From Balanoglossus misakiensis (lineage: Eukaryota > Hemichordata), in the NCBI GenBank assembly GCA_040954595.2, contig CM082591.2, positions 10,850,001-10,914,000 of the forward strand: a stretch of 64,000 bases of DNA, read 5' to 3'. Of the stretch, positions 36,781 through 50,674 are shown piece after piece. Every line of letters starts with the position of its first letter. The first letter of the stretch is position 1. The notes under the pieces were generated by a model. That model was given only the letters and a program-made list of their open reading frames with translations, was not told the DNA's origin and made no database searches. A program made the translations under genes and the position numbers.

Positions 36781-38364
36781 TTCCTTAAATAAACGAGGCT
36801 GTGTTTGGAAGCAACCATGGAAACTTTAGAACTATCCGTCGATCTACAGAGTCTAGTGGAAAACTTTCTTATGCGCATAGACCTATCATGTTTTCTGCGC
36901 ATCACAACAGAATTTTGTAAACAAACGAGGCTGTGTTTCGAAGCAACCATAGAAACTTTAGAACTATCCGTCGATCTACAGAGTCTAGTGGAAAACTTTC
37001 TTATGCGCATAGACCTATCATGTGTTCTGCGCATCACAACAGAATTTTGTAAACAAACGAGGCTGTGTTTCGAAGCAACCATGGAAACTTTAGAACTATC
37101 CGTCGATCTATAGAGTCCAGTGGAAAACTTTCTTATCGTCATAGGGCTATCATGTGTTCTGCGCATCACAACAGAATTTTGTAAACAAACGAGGCTGTGT
37201 TCGGAAGCAACCATGGAAACTTTAGAACTATCCGTCGATCTACAGAGTCTAGTGGAAAACTTTCTTATGCGCATAGGCCTATCATGTGTTCTGCGCATCA
37301 CAACATATTTCCTTAAATAAACGAGGCTGTGTTTGGAAGCAACCATGGAAATTTTAGAACTATCCGTCGATCTACAGAGTCTAGTGGAAAACTTTCTTAT
37401 GTGCATAGGTCTATCATGTGTTCTGCGCATCACAACATAATTTTAAAAACAATCGAGGCTGTGTTTGGAAGCAACCATGGAAACTTTACAACTATCCGTC
37501 GATCTACGGAGTCTAGTGGAAAACTTTCTTATGCGCATAGGCCTATCATGTGTTCTGCGCATCACAACATATTTCCTTAAATAAACGAGGCTGTGTTTGG
37601 AAGCAACCATGGAAACTTTAGAACTATCCGTCGATCTACAGAGTCTAGTGGAAAACTTTCTTATGCGCATAGACCTATCATGTTTTCTGCGCATCACAAC
37701 AGAATTTTGTAAACAAACGAGGCTGTGTTTCGAAGCAACCATAGAAACTTTAGAACTATCCGTCGATCTACAGAGTCTAGTGGAAAACTTTCTTATGCGC
37801 ATAGACCTATCATGTGTTCTGCGCATCACAACAGAATTTTGTAAACAAACGAGGCTGTGTTTCGAAGCAACCATGGAAACTTTAGAACTATCCGTCGATC
37901 TATAGAGTCCAGTGGAAAACTTTCTTATCGTCATAGGGCTATCATGTGTTCTGCGCATCACAACAGAATTTTGTAAACAAACGAGGCTGTGTTCGGAAGC
38001 AACCATGGAAACTTTAGAACTATCCGTCGATCTACAGAGTCTAGTGGAAAACTTTCTTATGCGCATAGACCTATCATGTTTTCTGCGCATCACAACATAT
38101 TTCCTTAAATAAACGAGGCTGTGTTTGGAAGCAACCATGGAAATTTTAGAACTATCCGTCGATCTACAGAGTCTAGTGGAAAACTTTCTTATGTGCATAG
38201 GTCTATCATGTGTTCTGCGCATCACAACATAATTTTGAAAACAATCGAGGCTGTGTTTGGAAGCAACCATGGAAACTTTACAACTATCCGTCGATCTACA
38301 GAGTCTAGTGGAAAACTTTCTTATGCGCATAGGCCTATCATGTGTTCTGCGCATCACAACATAT
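36781..38364. repeat. 792-bp (6-monomer) tandem duplication
   Basis: 36,781-37,572 is followed by a near-identical 37,573-38,364. Both contain the rare CATGTTTTCTG plus TTCGAAGCAACCATAG order, the CTATAGAGTCC monomer with TATCGTCATAGGGC, and a TTACAAC monomer. Copy differences include TTTTAAAAAC versus TTTTGAAAAC (37,441 and 38,233) and ACGGAG versus ACAGAG (37,507 and 38,299). Confidence 0.85.
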
Positions 38365-38774
38365 TTCCTTAAATAAACGAAGCTGTGTTTGGAAGCAACC
38401 ATGGAAATTTTAGAACTATCCGTCGATCTACAGAGTCTAGTGGAAAACTTTCTGATGTGCATAGGTCTATCATGTGTTCTGCGCATCACAACATAATTTT
38501 GAAAACAATCGAGGCTGTGTTTGGAAGCAACCATGGAAATTTTAGAACTATCCGTCGATCCACAGAGTCTAGTGGAAAACTTTCTTATGCGCATAGGCCT
38601 ATCATGTTTTCTGCGCATCACAACAGAATTTTGTAAACAAACGAGGCTGTGTTTGGAAGCAACCATGGAAACTTTAGAACTATCCGTCGATCGACAGAGT
38701 CTAGTGGAAAACTTTCTTATGTGCATAGGTCTATCATGTGTTCTGCGCATCACAACATAATTTTGAAAACAATC

Positions 38775-40094
38775 GAGGCTGTGTTTGGAAGCAACCATGG
38801 AAACTTTAGAACTATCCGTCGATCCACAGAGTCTAGTGGAAAACTTTCTTATGCGCATAGGCCTATCATGTTTTCTGCACATCACAACAGAATTTTGTAA
38901 ACAATCGAGGCTGTGTTTGGAAGCAACCATGGAAACTTTAGAATTATCCGTCGATCGACAGAGTCTAGTGGAAAACTTTCTTATGCGCATAGACCTATCA
39001 TTTGTTCTGCGCATCACAACAGAATTTTGTAAACAAACGAGGCTGTGTTTGGAAGCAACCATAGAAACTTTAGAACTATCCGTCGATCTACAGAGTCTAG
39101 TGGAAAACTTTCTTATGCGCATAGACCTATCATGTGTTCTGCGCATCACAACAGAATTTTGTAAACAAACGAGGCTGTGTTTCGAAGCAACCATAGAAAC
39201 TTTAGAACTATCCGTCGATCTATAGAGTCCAGTGGAAAACTTTCTTATCGTCATAGGGCTATCATGTGTTCTGCGCATCACAACCGATTTCCTCAAATAA
39301 CCGAGGCTGTGTTTGGAAGCATCCATGGAAATTTTAGAACTATCCGTCGATCTACAGAGTCTAGTGGAAAACTTTCTTATGTGCATAGGTCTATCATGTG
39401 TTCTGCGCATCACAACATAATTTTGTAAACAAACGAGGCTGTGTTTGGAAGCAACCATGGAAACTTTAGAACTATCCGTCGATCCACAGAGTCTAGTGGA
39501 AAACTTTCTTATGCGCATAGGCCTATCATGTTTTCTGCACATCACAACAGAATTTTGTAAACAATCGAGGCTGTGTTTGGAAGCAACCATGGAAACTTTA
39601 GAATTATCCGTCGATCGACAGAGTCTAGTGGAAAACTTTCTTATGCGCATAGACCTATCATTTGTTCTGCGCATCACAACAGAATTTTGTAAACAAACGA
39701 GGCTGTGTTTGGAAGCAACCATAGAAACTTTAGAACTATCCGTCGATCTACAGAGTCTAGTGGAAAACTTTCTTATGCGCATAGACCTATCATGTGTTCT
39801 GCGCATCACAACAGAATTTTGTAAACAAACGAGGCTGTGTTTCGAAGCAACCATAGAAACTTTAGAACTATCCGTCGATCTATAGAGTCCAGTGGAAAAC
39901 TTTCTTATCGTCATAGGGCTATCATGTGTTCTGCGCATCACAACCGATTTCCTCAAATAACCGAGGCTGTGTTTGGAAGCATCCATGGAAATTTTAGAAC
40001 TATCCGTCGATCTACAGAGTCTAGTGGAAAACTTTCTTATGTGCATAGGTCTATCATGTGTTCTGCGCATCACAACATAATTTTGTAAACAAAC
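38775..40094. repeat. 660-bp (5-monomer) tandem duplication
   Basis: Five monomers at 38,775-39,434 recur at 39,435-40,094 with the same private variants: GATCCACAG, CTGCACATC, GAATTATCCG, ACCATAGAAAC (twice) and CTATAGAGTCC. Confidence 0.85.
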
Positions 40095-43000
40095 GAGGCT
40101 GTGTTTGGAAGCAACCATGGAAACTTTAGAACTATCCGTCGATCGACAGAGTCTAGTGGAAAACTTTCTTATGCGCATAGACCTATCATTTGTTCTGCGC
40201 ATCACAACAGAATTTTGTAAACAAACGAGGCCGTGTTTCGAAGCAACCATGGAAACTTTAGAACTATCCGTCGATCTACAGAGTCTAGTGGAAAACTTTC
40301 TTATGCGCATAGTCCTATCATGTGTTCTGCGCATCACAACAGAATTTTGTAAACAAACGAGGCCGTGTTTCGAAGCAACCATGGAAACTTTAGAACTATC
40401 CGTCGATCTACAGAGTCTAGAGGCAAACTTTCTTATCCTCATAGGCCTATCATGTGTTCTGCGCATCACAACAGAATTTTGTAAACAAACGAGGCTGTGT
40501 TTGGAAGCAACCATGGAAACTTTAGAACTATCCGTCGATCTACAGAGTCTAGTGGAAAACTTTCTTATGCGCATAGACCTATCATGTGTTCTGCGCATCA
40601 CAACAGAATTTTGTAAACAAACGAGGCTGTGTTTCGAAGCAACCATGGAAACTTTAGAACTATCCGTCGATCTATAGAGTCCAGTGGAAAACTTTCTTAT
40701 CGTCATAGGGCTATCATGTGTTCTGCGCATCACAACCGATTTCCTCAAATAACCGAGGCTGTGTTTGGAAGCATCCATGGAAATTTTAGAACTATCCGTC
40801 GATCTACAGAGTCTAGTGGAAAACTTTCTTATGCGCATAGACCTATCATGTGTTCTGCGCATCACAACATATTTCCTTAAACAAACGAGGCTGTGTTTGG
40901 AAGCAACCATGGAAACTTTAGAATTATCCGTCGATCGACAGAGTCTAGTGGAAAACTTTCTTATGTGCATAGGTCTATCATGTGTTCTGCGCATCACAAC
41001 ATAATTTTGAAAACAATCGAGGCTGTGTTTGGAAGCAACCATGGAAACTTTAGAACTATCCGTCGATCCACAGAGTCTAGTGGAAAACTGTCTTATGCGC
41101 ATAGGCCTATCATGTTTTCTGCGCATCACAACAGAATTTTGTAAACAAACGAGGCTGTGTTTGGAAGCAACCATGGAAACTTTAGAACTATCCGTCGATC
41201 TATAGAGTCTAGTGGAAAACTTTCTTATGCGCATAGGCCTATCATTTGTTCTGCGCATCACAACAGAATTTTGTAAACAAACGAGGCTGTGTTTGGAAGC
41301 AACCATGGAAACTTTAGAACTATCCGTCGATCTACAGAGTCTAGTGGAAAACTTTCTTATGCGCATAGACCTATCATGTGTTCTGCGCATCACAATAGAA
41401 TTTTGTAAACAAACGAGGCCGTGTTTGGAAGCAACCATGGAAACTTTACAACTATCCGTCGATCTACAGAGTCTAGTGGAAAACTTTCTTATGCGCATAG
41501 ACCTATCATTTGTTCTGCGCATCACAACAGAATTCCTTAAATAAACGAGGCTGTGTTTGGAAGCAACCATGGAAACTTTAGAACTATCCGTCGATCTACA
41601 GAGTCTAGTGGAAAACTTTCTTATGCGCATAGACCTATCATGTGTTCTGCGCATCACAACATATTTCCTTAAATAAACGAGGCTGTGTTTGGAAGCAACC
41701 ATGGAAACTTTAGAACTATCCGTCGATCTACAGAGTCTAGTGGAAAACTTTCTTATGTGCATAGGTCTATCATGTGTTCTGCGCATCACAACAGAATTTT
41801 GTAAACAAACGAGGCTGTGTTTGGAAGCAACCATAGAAACTTTAGAACTATCCGTCGATCTACAGAGTCTAGTGGAAAACTTTCTTATGCGCATAGACCT
41901 ATCATGTGTTCTGCGCATCACAACAGAATTTTGTAAACAAACGAGGCTGTGTTTCGAAGCAACCATAGAAACTTTAGAACTATCCGTCGATCTATAGAGT
42001 CCAGTGGAAAACTTTCTTATCGTCATAGGGCTATCATGTGTTCTGCGCATCACAACCGATTTCCTCAAATAACCGAGGCTGTGTTTGGAAGCATCCATGG
42101 AAATTTTAGAACTATCCGTCGATCTACAGAGTCTAGTGGAAAACTTTCTTATGTGCATAGGTCTATCATGTGTTCTGCGCATCACAACATAATTTTGTAA
42201 ACAAACGAGGCTGTGTTTGGAAGCAACCATGGAAACTTTAGAACTATCCGTCGATCGACAGAGTCTAGTGGAAAACTTTCTTATGCGCATAGACCTATCA
42301 TTTGTTCTGCGCATCACAACAGAATTCCTTAAATAAACGAGGCTGTGTTTGGAAGCAACCATGGAAACTTTAGAACTATCCGTCGATCTACAGAGTCTAG
42401 TGGAAAACTTTCTTATGCGCATAGACCTATCATGTGTTCTGCGCATCACAACATATTTCCTTAAATAAACGAGGCTGTGTTTGGAAGCAACCATGGAAAC
42501 TTTAGAACTATCCGTCGATCTACAGAGTCTAGTGGAAAACTTTCTTATGTGCATAGGTCTATCATGTGTTCTGCGCATCACAACAGAATTTTGTAAACAA
42601 ACGAGGCTGTGTTTGGAAGCAACCATAGAAACTTTAGAACTATCCGTCGATCTACAGAGTCTAGTGGAAAACTTTCTTATGCGCATAGACCTATCATGTG
42701 TTCTGCGCATCACAACAGAATTTTGTAAACAAACGAGGCTGTGTTTCGAAGCAACCATAGAAACTTTAGAACTATCCGTCGATCTATAGAGTCCAGTGGA
42801 AAACTTTCTTATCGTCATAGGGCTATCATGTGTTCTGCGCATCACAACCGATTTCCTCAAATAACCGAGGCTGTGTTTGGAAGCATCCATGGAAATTTTA
42901 GAACTATCCGTCGATCTACAGAGTCTAGTGGAAAACTTTCTTATGTGCATAGGTCTATCATGTGTTCTGCGCATCACAACATAATTTTGTAAACAAACGA

Positions 43001-44690
43001 GGCTGTGTTTGGAAGCAACCATGGAAACTTTAGAACTATCCGTCGATCGACAGAGTCTAGTGGAAAACTTTCTTATGCGCATAGACCTATCATTTGTTCT
43101 GCGCATCACAACAGAATTTTGTAAACAAACGAGGCCGTGTTTCGAAGCAACCATGGAAACTTTAGAACTATCCGTCGATCTACAGAGTCTAGTGGAAAAC
43201 TTTCTTATGCGCATAGTCCTATCATGTGTTCTGCGCATCACAACAGAATTTTGTAAACAAACGAGGCCGTGTTTCGAAGCAACCATGGAAACTTTAGAAC
43301 TATCCGTCGATCTACAGAGTCTAGAGGCAAACTTTCTTATCCTCATAGGCCTATCATGTGTTCTGCGCATCACAACAGAATTTTGTAAACAAACGAGGCT
43401 GTGTTTGGAAGCAACCATGGAAACTTTAGAACTATCCGTCGATCTACAGAGTCTAGTGGAAAACTTTCTTATGCGCATAGACCTATCATGTGTTCTGCGC
43501 ATCACAACAGAATTTTGTAAACAAACGAGGCTGTGTTTCGAAGCAACCATGGAAACTTTAGAACTATCCGTCGATCTATAGAGTCCAGTGGAAAACTTTC
43601 TTATCGTCATAGGGCTATCATGTGTTCTGCGCATCACAACCGATTTCCTCAAATAACCGAGGCTGTGTTTGGAAGCATCCATGGAAATTTTAGAACTATC
43701 CGTCGATCTACAGAGTCTAGTGGAAAACTTTCTTATGCGCATAGACCTATCATGTGTTCTGCGCATCACAACATATTTCCTTAAACAAACGAGGCTGTGT
43801 TTGGAAGCAACCATGGAAACTTTAGAATTATCCGTCGATCGACAGAGTCTAGTGGAAAACTTTCTTATGTGCATAGGTCTATCATGTGTTCTGCGCATCA
43901 CAACATAATTTTGAAAACAATCGAGGCTGTGTTTGGAAGCAACCATGGAAACTTTAGAACTATCCGTCGATCCACAGAGTCTAGTGGAAAACTTTCTTAT
44001 GCGCATAGGCCTATCATGTTTTCTGCGCATCACAACAGAATTTTGTAAACAAACGAGGCTGTGTTTGGAAGCAACCATGGAAACTTTAGAACTATCCGTC
44101 GATCTATAGAGTCTAGTGGAAAACTTTCTTATGCGCATAGGCCTATCATTTGTTCTGCGCATCACAACAGAATTTTGTAAACAAACGAGGCTGTGTTTGG
44201 AAGCAACCATGGAAACTTTAGAACTATCCGTCGATCTACAGAGTCTAGTGGAAAACTTTCTTATGCGCATAGACCTATCATGTGTTCTGCGCATCACAAT
44301 AGAATTTTGTAAACAAACGAGGCCGTGTTTGGAAGCAACCATGGAAACTTTACAACTATCCGTCGATCTACAGAGTCTAGTGGAAAACTTTCTTATGCGC
44401 ATAGACCTATCATTTGTTCTGCGCATCACAACAGAATTCCTTAAATAAACGAGGCTGTGTTTGGAAGCAACCATGGAAACTTTAGAACTATCCGTCGATC
44501 TACAGAGTCTAGTGGAAAACTTTCTTATGCGCATAGACCTATCATGTGTTCTGCGCATCACAACATATTTCCTTAAATAAACGAGGCTGTGTTTGGAAGC
44601 AACCATGGAAACTTTAGAACTATCCGTCGATCTACAGAGTCTAGTGGAAAACTTTCTTATGTGCATAGGTCTATCATGTGTTCTGCGCAT
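39670..44690. repeat. 2,904-bp (22-monomer) spaced duplication with nested 792-bp duplication
   Basis: About 39,670-41,785 recurs at 42,574-44,690, a shift of 2,904 bp (22 x 132). Shared markers include ATAGTCCTATC (40,310 and 43,214), GAGGCAAAC (40,421 and 43,325) and CCTTAAACAAACG (40,873 and 43,777). Between them a 6-monomer block (about 41,470-42,320) is itself duplicated at 42,262-43,112, so the larger spacing includes a smaller expansion. Confidence 0.82.
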
Positions 44691-47600
44691 CACAACATAA
44701 TTTTGTAAACAAACGAGGCTGTGTTTGGAAGCAACCATGGAAACTTTAGAACTATCCGTCGATCGACAGAGTCTAGTGGAAAACTTTCTTATGCGCATAG
44801 ACCTATCATTTGTTCTGCGCATCACAACAGAATTTTGTAAACAAACGAGGCCGTGTTTCGAAGCAACCATGGAAACTTTAGAACTATCCGTCGATCTACA
44901 GAGTCTAGTGGAAAACTTTCTTATGCGCATAGACCTATCATGTGTTCTGCGCATCACAACATATTTCCTTAAACAAACGAGGCTGTGTTTGGAAGCAACC
45001 ATGGAAACTTTAGAATTATCCGTCGATCGACAGAGTCTAGTGGAAAACTTTCTTATGTGCATAGGTCTATCATGTGTTCTGCGCATCACAACATAATTTT
45101 GAAAACAATCGAGGCTGTGTTTGGAAGCAACCATGGAAACTTTAGAACTATCCGTCGATCCACAGAGTCTAGTGGAAAACTTTCTTATGCGCATAGGCCT
45201 ATCATGTTTTCTGCGCATCACAACAGAATTTTGTAAACAAACGAGGCTGTGTTTGGAAGCAACCATGGAAACTTTAGAACTATCCGTCGATCTACAGAGT
45301 CTAGTGGAAAACTTTCTTATGCGCATAGACCTATCATGTGTTCTGCGCATCACAATAGAATTTTGTAAACAAACGAGGCCGTGTTTGGAAGCAACCATGG
45401 AAACTTTACAACTATCCGTCGTCTACAGAGTCTAGTGGAAAACTTTCTTATGCGCATAGACCTATCATTTGTTCTGCGCATCACAACAGAATTTTGTAAA
45501 CAAACGAGACCGTGTTTGGAAGCAACCATGGAAACTTTACAACTATCCGTCGATCTACAGAGTCTAGTGGAAAACTTTCTTATGCGCATAGACCTATCAT
45601 GTGTTCTGCGCATCACAACATATTTCCTTAAATAAACGAGGCTGTGTTTGGAAGCAACCATGGAAACTTTAGAACTATCCGTCGATCTACAGAGTCTAGT
45701 GGAAAACTTTCTTATGTGCATAGGTCTATCATGTGTTCTGCGCATCACAACATAATTTTGTAAACAAACGAGGCTGTGTTTGGAAGCAACCATGGAAACT
45801 TTAGAACTATCCGTCGATCGACAGAGTCTAGTGGAAAACTTTCTTATGCGCATAGACCTATCATTTGTTCTGCGCATCACAACAGAATTTTGTAAACAAA
45901 CGAGGCCGTGTTTCGAAGCAACCATGGAAACTTTAGAACTATCCGTCGATCTACAGAGTCTAGTGGAAAACTTTCTTATGCGCATAGACCTATCATGTGT
46001 TCTGCGCATCACAACAGAATTTTGTAAACAAACGAGGCCGTGTTTCGAAGCAACCATGGAAACTTTAGAACTATCCGTCGATCTACAGAGTCTAGAGGCA
46101 AACTTTCTTATCCTCATAGGCCTATCATGTGTTCTGCGCATCACAACAGAATTTTGTAAACAAACGAGGCTGTGTTTGGAAGCAACCATGGAAACTTTAG
46201 AACTATCCGTCGATCTACAGAGTCTAGTGGAAAACTTTCTTATGCGCATAGACCTATCATGTGTTCTGCGCATCACAACAGAATTTTGTAAACAAACGAG
46301 GCTGTGTTTCGAAGCAACCATTGAAACTTTAGAACTATCCGTCGATCTACAGAGTCTAGTGGAAAACTTTCTTATGCGCATAGGCCTATCATGTGTTCTG
46401 CGCATCACAACATATTTCCTTAAATAAACGAGGCTGTGTTTGGAAGCAACCATGGAAATTTTAGAACTATCCGTCGATCTACAGAGTCTAGTGGAAAACT
46501 TTCTTATCCTCATAGACCTATCATGTGTTCTGCGCATCACAACAGAATTTTGTAAACAAACGAGGGTGTGTTTGGAAGCAACCATGGAAACTTTATAACT
46601 ATCCGTCGATCTACAGAGTCTAGTTGAAAACTTTCTTATCCTCATAGGCCTATCATGTGTTCTGCGCATCACAACAGAATTTTGTAAACAAACGAGGCTG
46701 TGTTCGGAAGCAACCATGGAAACTTTAGAACTATCCGTCGATCTACAGAGTCTAGTGGAAAACTTTCTTATGCGCATAGACCTATCATGTGTTCTGCGCA
46801 TCACAACAGAATTTTGTAAACAAACGAGGCTGTGTTTCGAAGCAACCATGGAAACTTTAGAACTATCCGTCGATCTACAGAGTCTAGTGGAAAACTTTCT
46901 TATCCTCATAGGCCTATCATGTGTTCTGCGCATCACAACATATTTCCTTAAATAAACGAGGCTGTGTTTGGAAGCAACCATGGAAATTTTAGAACTATCC
47001 GTCGATCTACAGAGTCTAGTGGAAAACTTTCTTATCCTCATAGACCTATCATGTGTTCTGCGCATCACAACAGAATTTTGTAAACAAACGAGGGTGTGTT
47101 TGGAAGCAACCATGGAAACTTTATAACTATCCGTCGATCTACAGAGTCTAGTGGAAAACTTTCTTATCCTCATAGGCCTATCATGTGTTTTGCGCATCAC
47201 AACAGAATTTTGTAAACAAACGAGGCTGTGTTCGGAAGCAACCATGGAAACTTTAGAACTATCCGTCGATCTACAGAGTCTAGTGGAAAACTTTCTTATG
47301 CGCATAGGCCTATCATGTGTTCTGCGCATCACAACAGAATTTTGTAAACAAACGAGGCTGTGTTTGGAAGCAACCATGGAAACTTTAGAACTATCCGTCG
47401 ATCTACAGAGTCTAGTGGAAAACTTTCTTATGCGCATAGACCTATCATGTGTTCTGCGCATCACAATAGAATTTTGTAAACAAACGAGGCCGTGTTTGGA
47501 AGCAACCATGGAAACTTTACAACTATCCGTCGATCTACAGAGTCTAGTGGAAAACTTTCTTATGCGCATAGACCTATCATTTGTTCTGCGCATCACAACA

Positions 47601-49320
47601 GAATTTTGTAAACAAACGAGGCCGTGTTTGGAAGCAACCATGGAAACTTTACAACTATCCGTCGATCTACAGAGTCTAGTGGAAAACTTTCTTATGCGCA
47701 TAGACCTATCATGTGTTCTGCGCATCACAACATATTTCCTTAAATAAACGAGGCTGTGTTTGGAAGCAACCATGGAAACTTTAGAACTATCCGTCGATCT
47801 ACAGAGTCTAGTGGACAACTTTCTTATGTGCATAGGTCTATCATGTGTTCTGCGCATCACAACATAATTTTGTAAACAAACGAGGCTGTGTTTGGAAGCA
47901 ACCATGGAAACTTTAGAACTATCCGTCGATCGACAGAGTCTAGTGGAAAACTTTCTTATGCGCATAGACCTATCATTTGTTCTGCGCATCACAACAGAAT
48001 TTTGTAAACAAACGAGGCCGTGTTTCGAAGCAACCATGGAAACTTTAGAACTATCCGTCGATCTACAGAGTCTAGTGGAAAACTTTCTTATGCACATAGA
48101 CCTATCATGTGTTCTGCGCATCACAACAGAATTTTGTAAACAAACGGGGCCGTGTTTCAAAGCACCATGGAAACTTTAGAACTATCCGTCGATCTACAGA
48201 GTCTAGAGGCAAACTTTCTTATCCTCATAGGCCTATCATGTGTTCTGCGCATCACAACAGAATTTTGTAAACAAACGAGGCTGTGTTTCGAAGCAACCAT
48301 GGAAACTTTAGAACTATCCGTCGATCTACAGAGTCTAGTGGAAAACTTTCTTATGCGCATAGACCTATCATGTGTTCTGCGCATCACAACAGAATTTTGT
48401 AAACAAACGAGGCTGTGTTTCGAAGCAACCATGGAAACTTTAGAACTATCCGTCGATCTACAGAGTCTAGTGGAAAACTTTCTTATGCGCATAGGCCTAT
48501 CATGTATTCTGCGCATCACAACATATTTCCTTAAATAAACGAGGCTGTGTTTGGAAGCAACCACGGAAATTTTAGAACTATCCGTCGATCTACAGAGTCT
48601 AGTGGAAAACTTTCTTATCCTCATAGACCTATCATGTGTTCTGCGCATCACAACAGAATTTTGTAAACAAACAAGGGTGTGTTTGGAAGCAACCATGGAA
48701 ACTTTATAACTATCCGTCGATCTACAGAGTCTAGTTGAAAACTTTCTTATCCTCATAGGCCTATCATGTGTTCTGCGCATCACAACAGAATTTTGTAAAC
48801 AAACGAGGCTGTGTTCGGAAGCAACCATGGAAACTTTAGAACTATCCGTCGATCTACAGAGTCTAGTGGAAAACTTTCTTATGCGCATAGGCCTATCATG
48901 TGTTCTGCGCATCACAACATATTTCCTTAAATAAACGAGGCTGTGTTTCGAAGCAACCATGGAAACTTTAGAACTATCCGTCGATCTACAGAGTCTAGTG
49001 GAAAACTTTCTTATGCGCATAGACCTATCATGTGTTCTGCGCATCACAACAGAATTTTGTAAACAAACGAGGCTGTGTTTGGAAGCAACCATGGAAACTT
49101 TAGAACTATCCGTTGATCTACAGAGTCTAGTGGAAAACTTTCTTATGCGCATAGACCTATCATGTGTTCTGCGCATCACAACAGAATTTTGTAAACAAAC
49201 GAGGCTGTGTTTCGAAGCAACCATGGAAACTTTAGAACTATCCGTCGATCTACAGAGTCTAGTGGAAAACTTTCTTATCCTCATAGGCCTATCATGTGTT
49301 CTGCGCATCACAACATATTT

Positions 49321-50121
49321 CCTTAAATAAACGAGGCTGTGTTTGGAAGCAACCATGGAAATTTTAGAACTATCCGTCGATCTACAGAGTCTAGTGGAAA
49401 ACTTTCTTATCCTCATAGACCTATCATGTGTTCTGCGCATCACAACAGAATTTTGTAAACAAACGAGGGTGTGTTTGGAAGCAACCATGGAAACTTTATA
49501 ACTATCCGTCGATCTACAGAGTCTAGTGGAAAACTTTCTTATCCTCATAGGCATATCATGTGTTTTGCGCATCACAACAGAATTTTGTAAACAAACGAGG
49601 CTGTGTTCGGAAGCAACCATGGAAACTTTAGAACTGTCCGTCGATCTACAGAGTCTAGTGGAAAACTTTCTTATGCGCATAGGCCTATCATGTGTTCTGC
49701 GCATCACAACATATTTCCTTAAATAAACGAGGCTGTGTTTGGAAGCAACCATGGAAATTTTAGAACTATCCGTCGATCTACAGAGTCTAGTGGAAAACTT
49801 TCTTATCCTCATAGACCTATCATGTGTTCTGCGCATCACAACAGAATTTTGTAAACAAACGAGGGTGTGTTTGGAAGCAACCATGGAAACTTTATAACTA
49901 TCCGTCGATCTACAGAGTCTAGTGGAAAACTTTCTTATCCTCATAGGCATATCATGTGTTTTGCGCATCACAACAGAATTTTGTAAACAAACGAGGCTGT
50001 GTTCGGAAGCAACCATGGAAACTTTAGAACTATCCGTCGATCTACAGAGTCTAGTGGAAAACTTTCTTATGCGCATAGGCCTATCATGTGTTCTGCGCAT
50101 CACAACATATTTCCTTAAATA
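49321..50121. repeat. 396-bp (3-monomer) tandem duplication
   Basis: Three monomers (GGAAATTTTAG, TTATAAC with TAGGCATATC, and GTGTTCGG) at 49,321-49,716 are repeated at 49,717-50,121. The one difference noted is GAACTGTCCG at 49,634. The same pair reappears near 57,900-58,700 as part of the larger duplication. Confidence 0.85.
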
Positions 50122-50674
50122 AACGAGGCTGTGTTTCGAAGCAACCATGGAAACTTTAGAACTATCCGTCGATCTACAGAGTCTAGTGGAAAACTTTCTT
50201 ATCGTCATAGGGCTATCATGTGTTCTGCGCATCACAACAGAATTTTGTAAACAAACGAGGCTGTGTTCGGAAGCAACCATGGAAACTTTAGAACTATCCG
50301 TCGATCTACAGAGTCTAGTGGAAAACTTTCTTATCGTCATAGGGCTATCATGTGTTCTGCGCATCACAACAGAATTTTGTAAACAAACGAGGCTGTGTTC
50401 GGAAGCAACCATGGAAACTTTAGAACTATCCGTCGATCTACAGAGTCTAGTGGAAAACTTTCTTATGCGCATAGGCCTATCATGTGTTCTGCGCATCACA
50501 ACATATTTCCTTAAATAAACGAGGCTGTGTTTGGAAGCAACCATGGAAATTTTAGAACTATCCGTCGATCTACAGAGTCTAGTGGAAAACTTTCTTATGT
50601 GCATAGGTCTATCATGTGTTCTGCGCATCACAACATAATTTTGAAAACAATCGAGGCTGTGTTTGGAAGCAATC

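Noticed and set aside
37443-45398. Giant minus-strand gene encoding a 2,651-residue 44-aa-repeat protein (also 15,196-20,082 and 32,274-37,433)
   Set aside because: The frame is a consequence of a 132-bp monomer without a stop. It is broken elsewhere by one-base indels and at least six nonsense types, has no signal peptide, domain or unique ends, and all three lengths reflect array position only.
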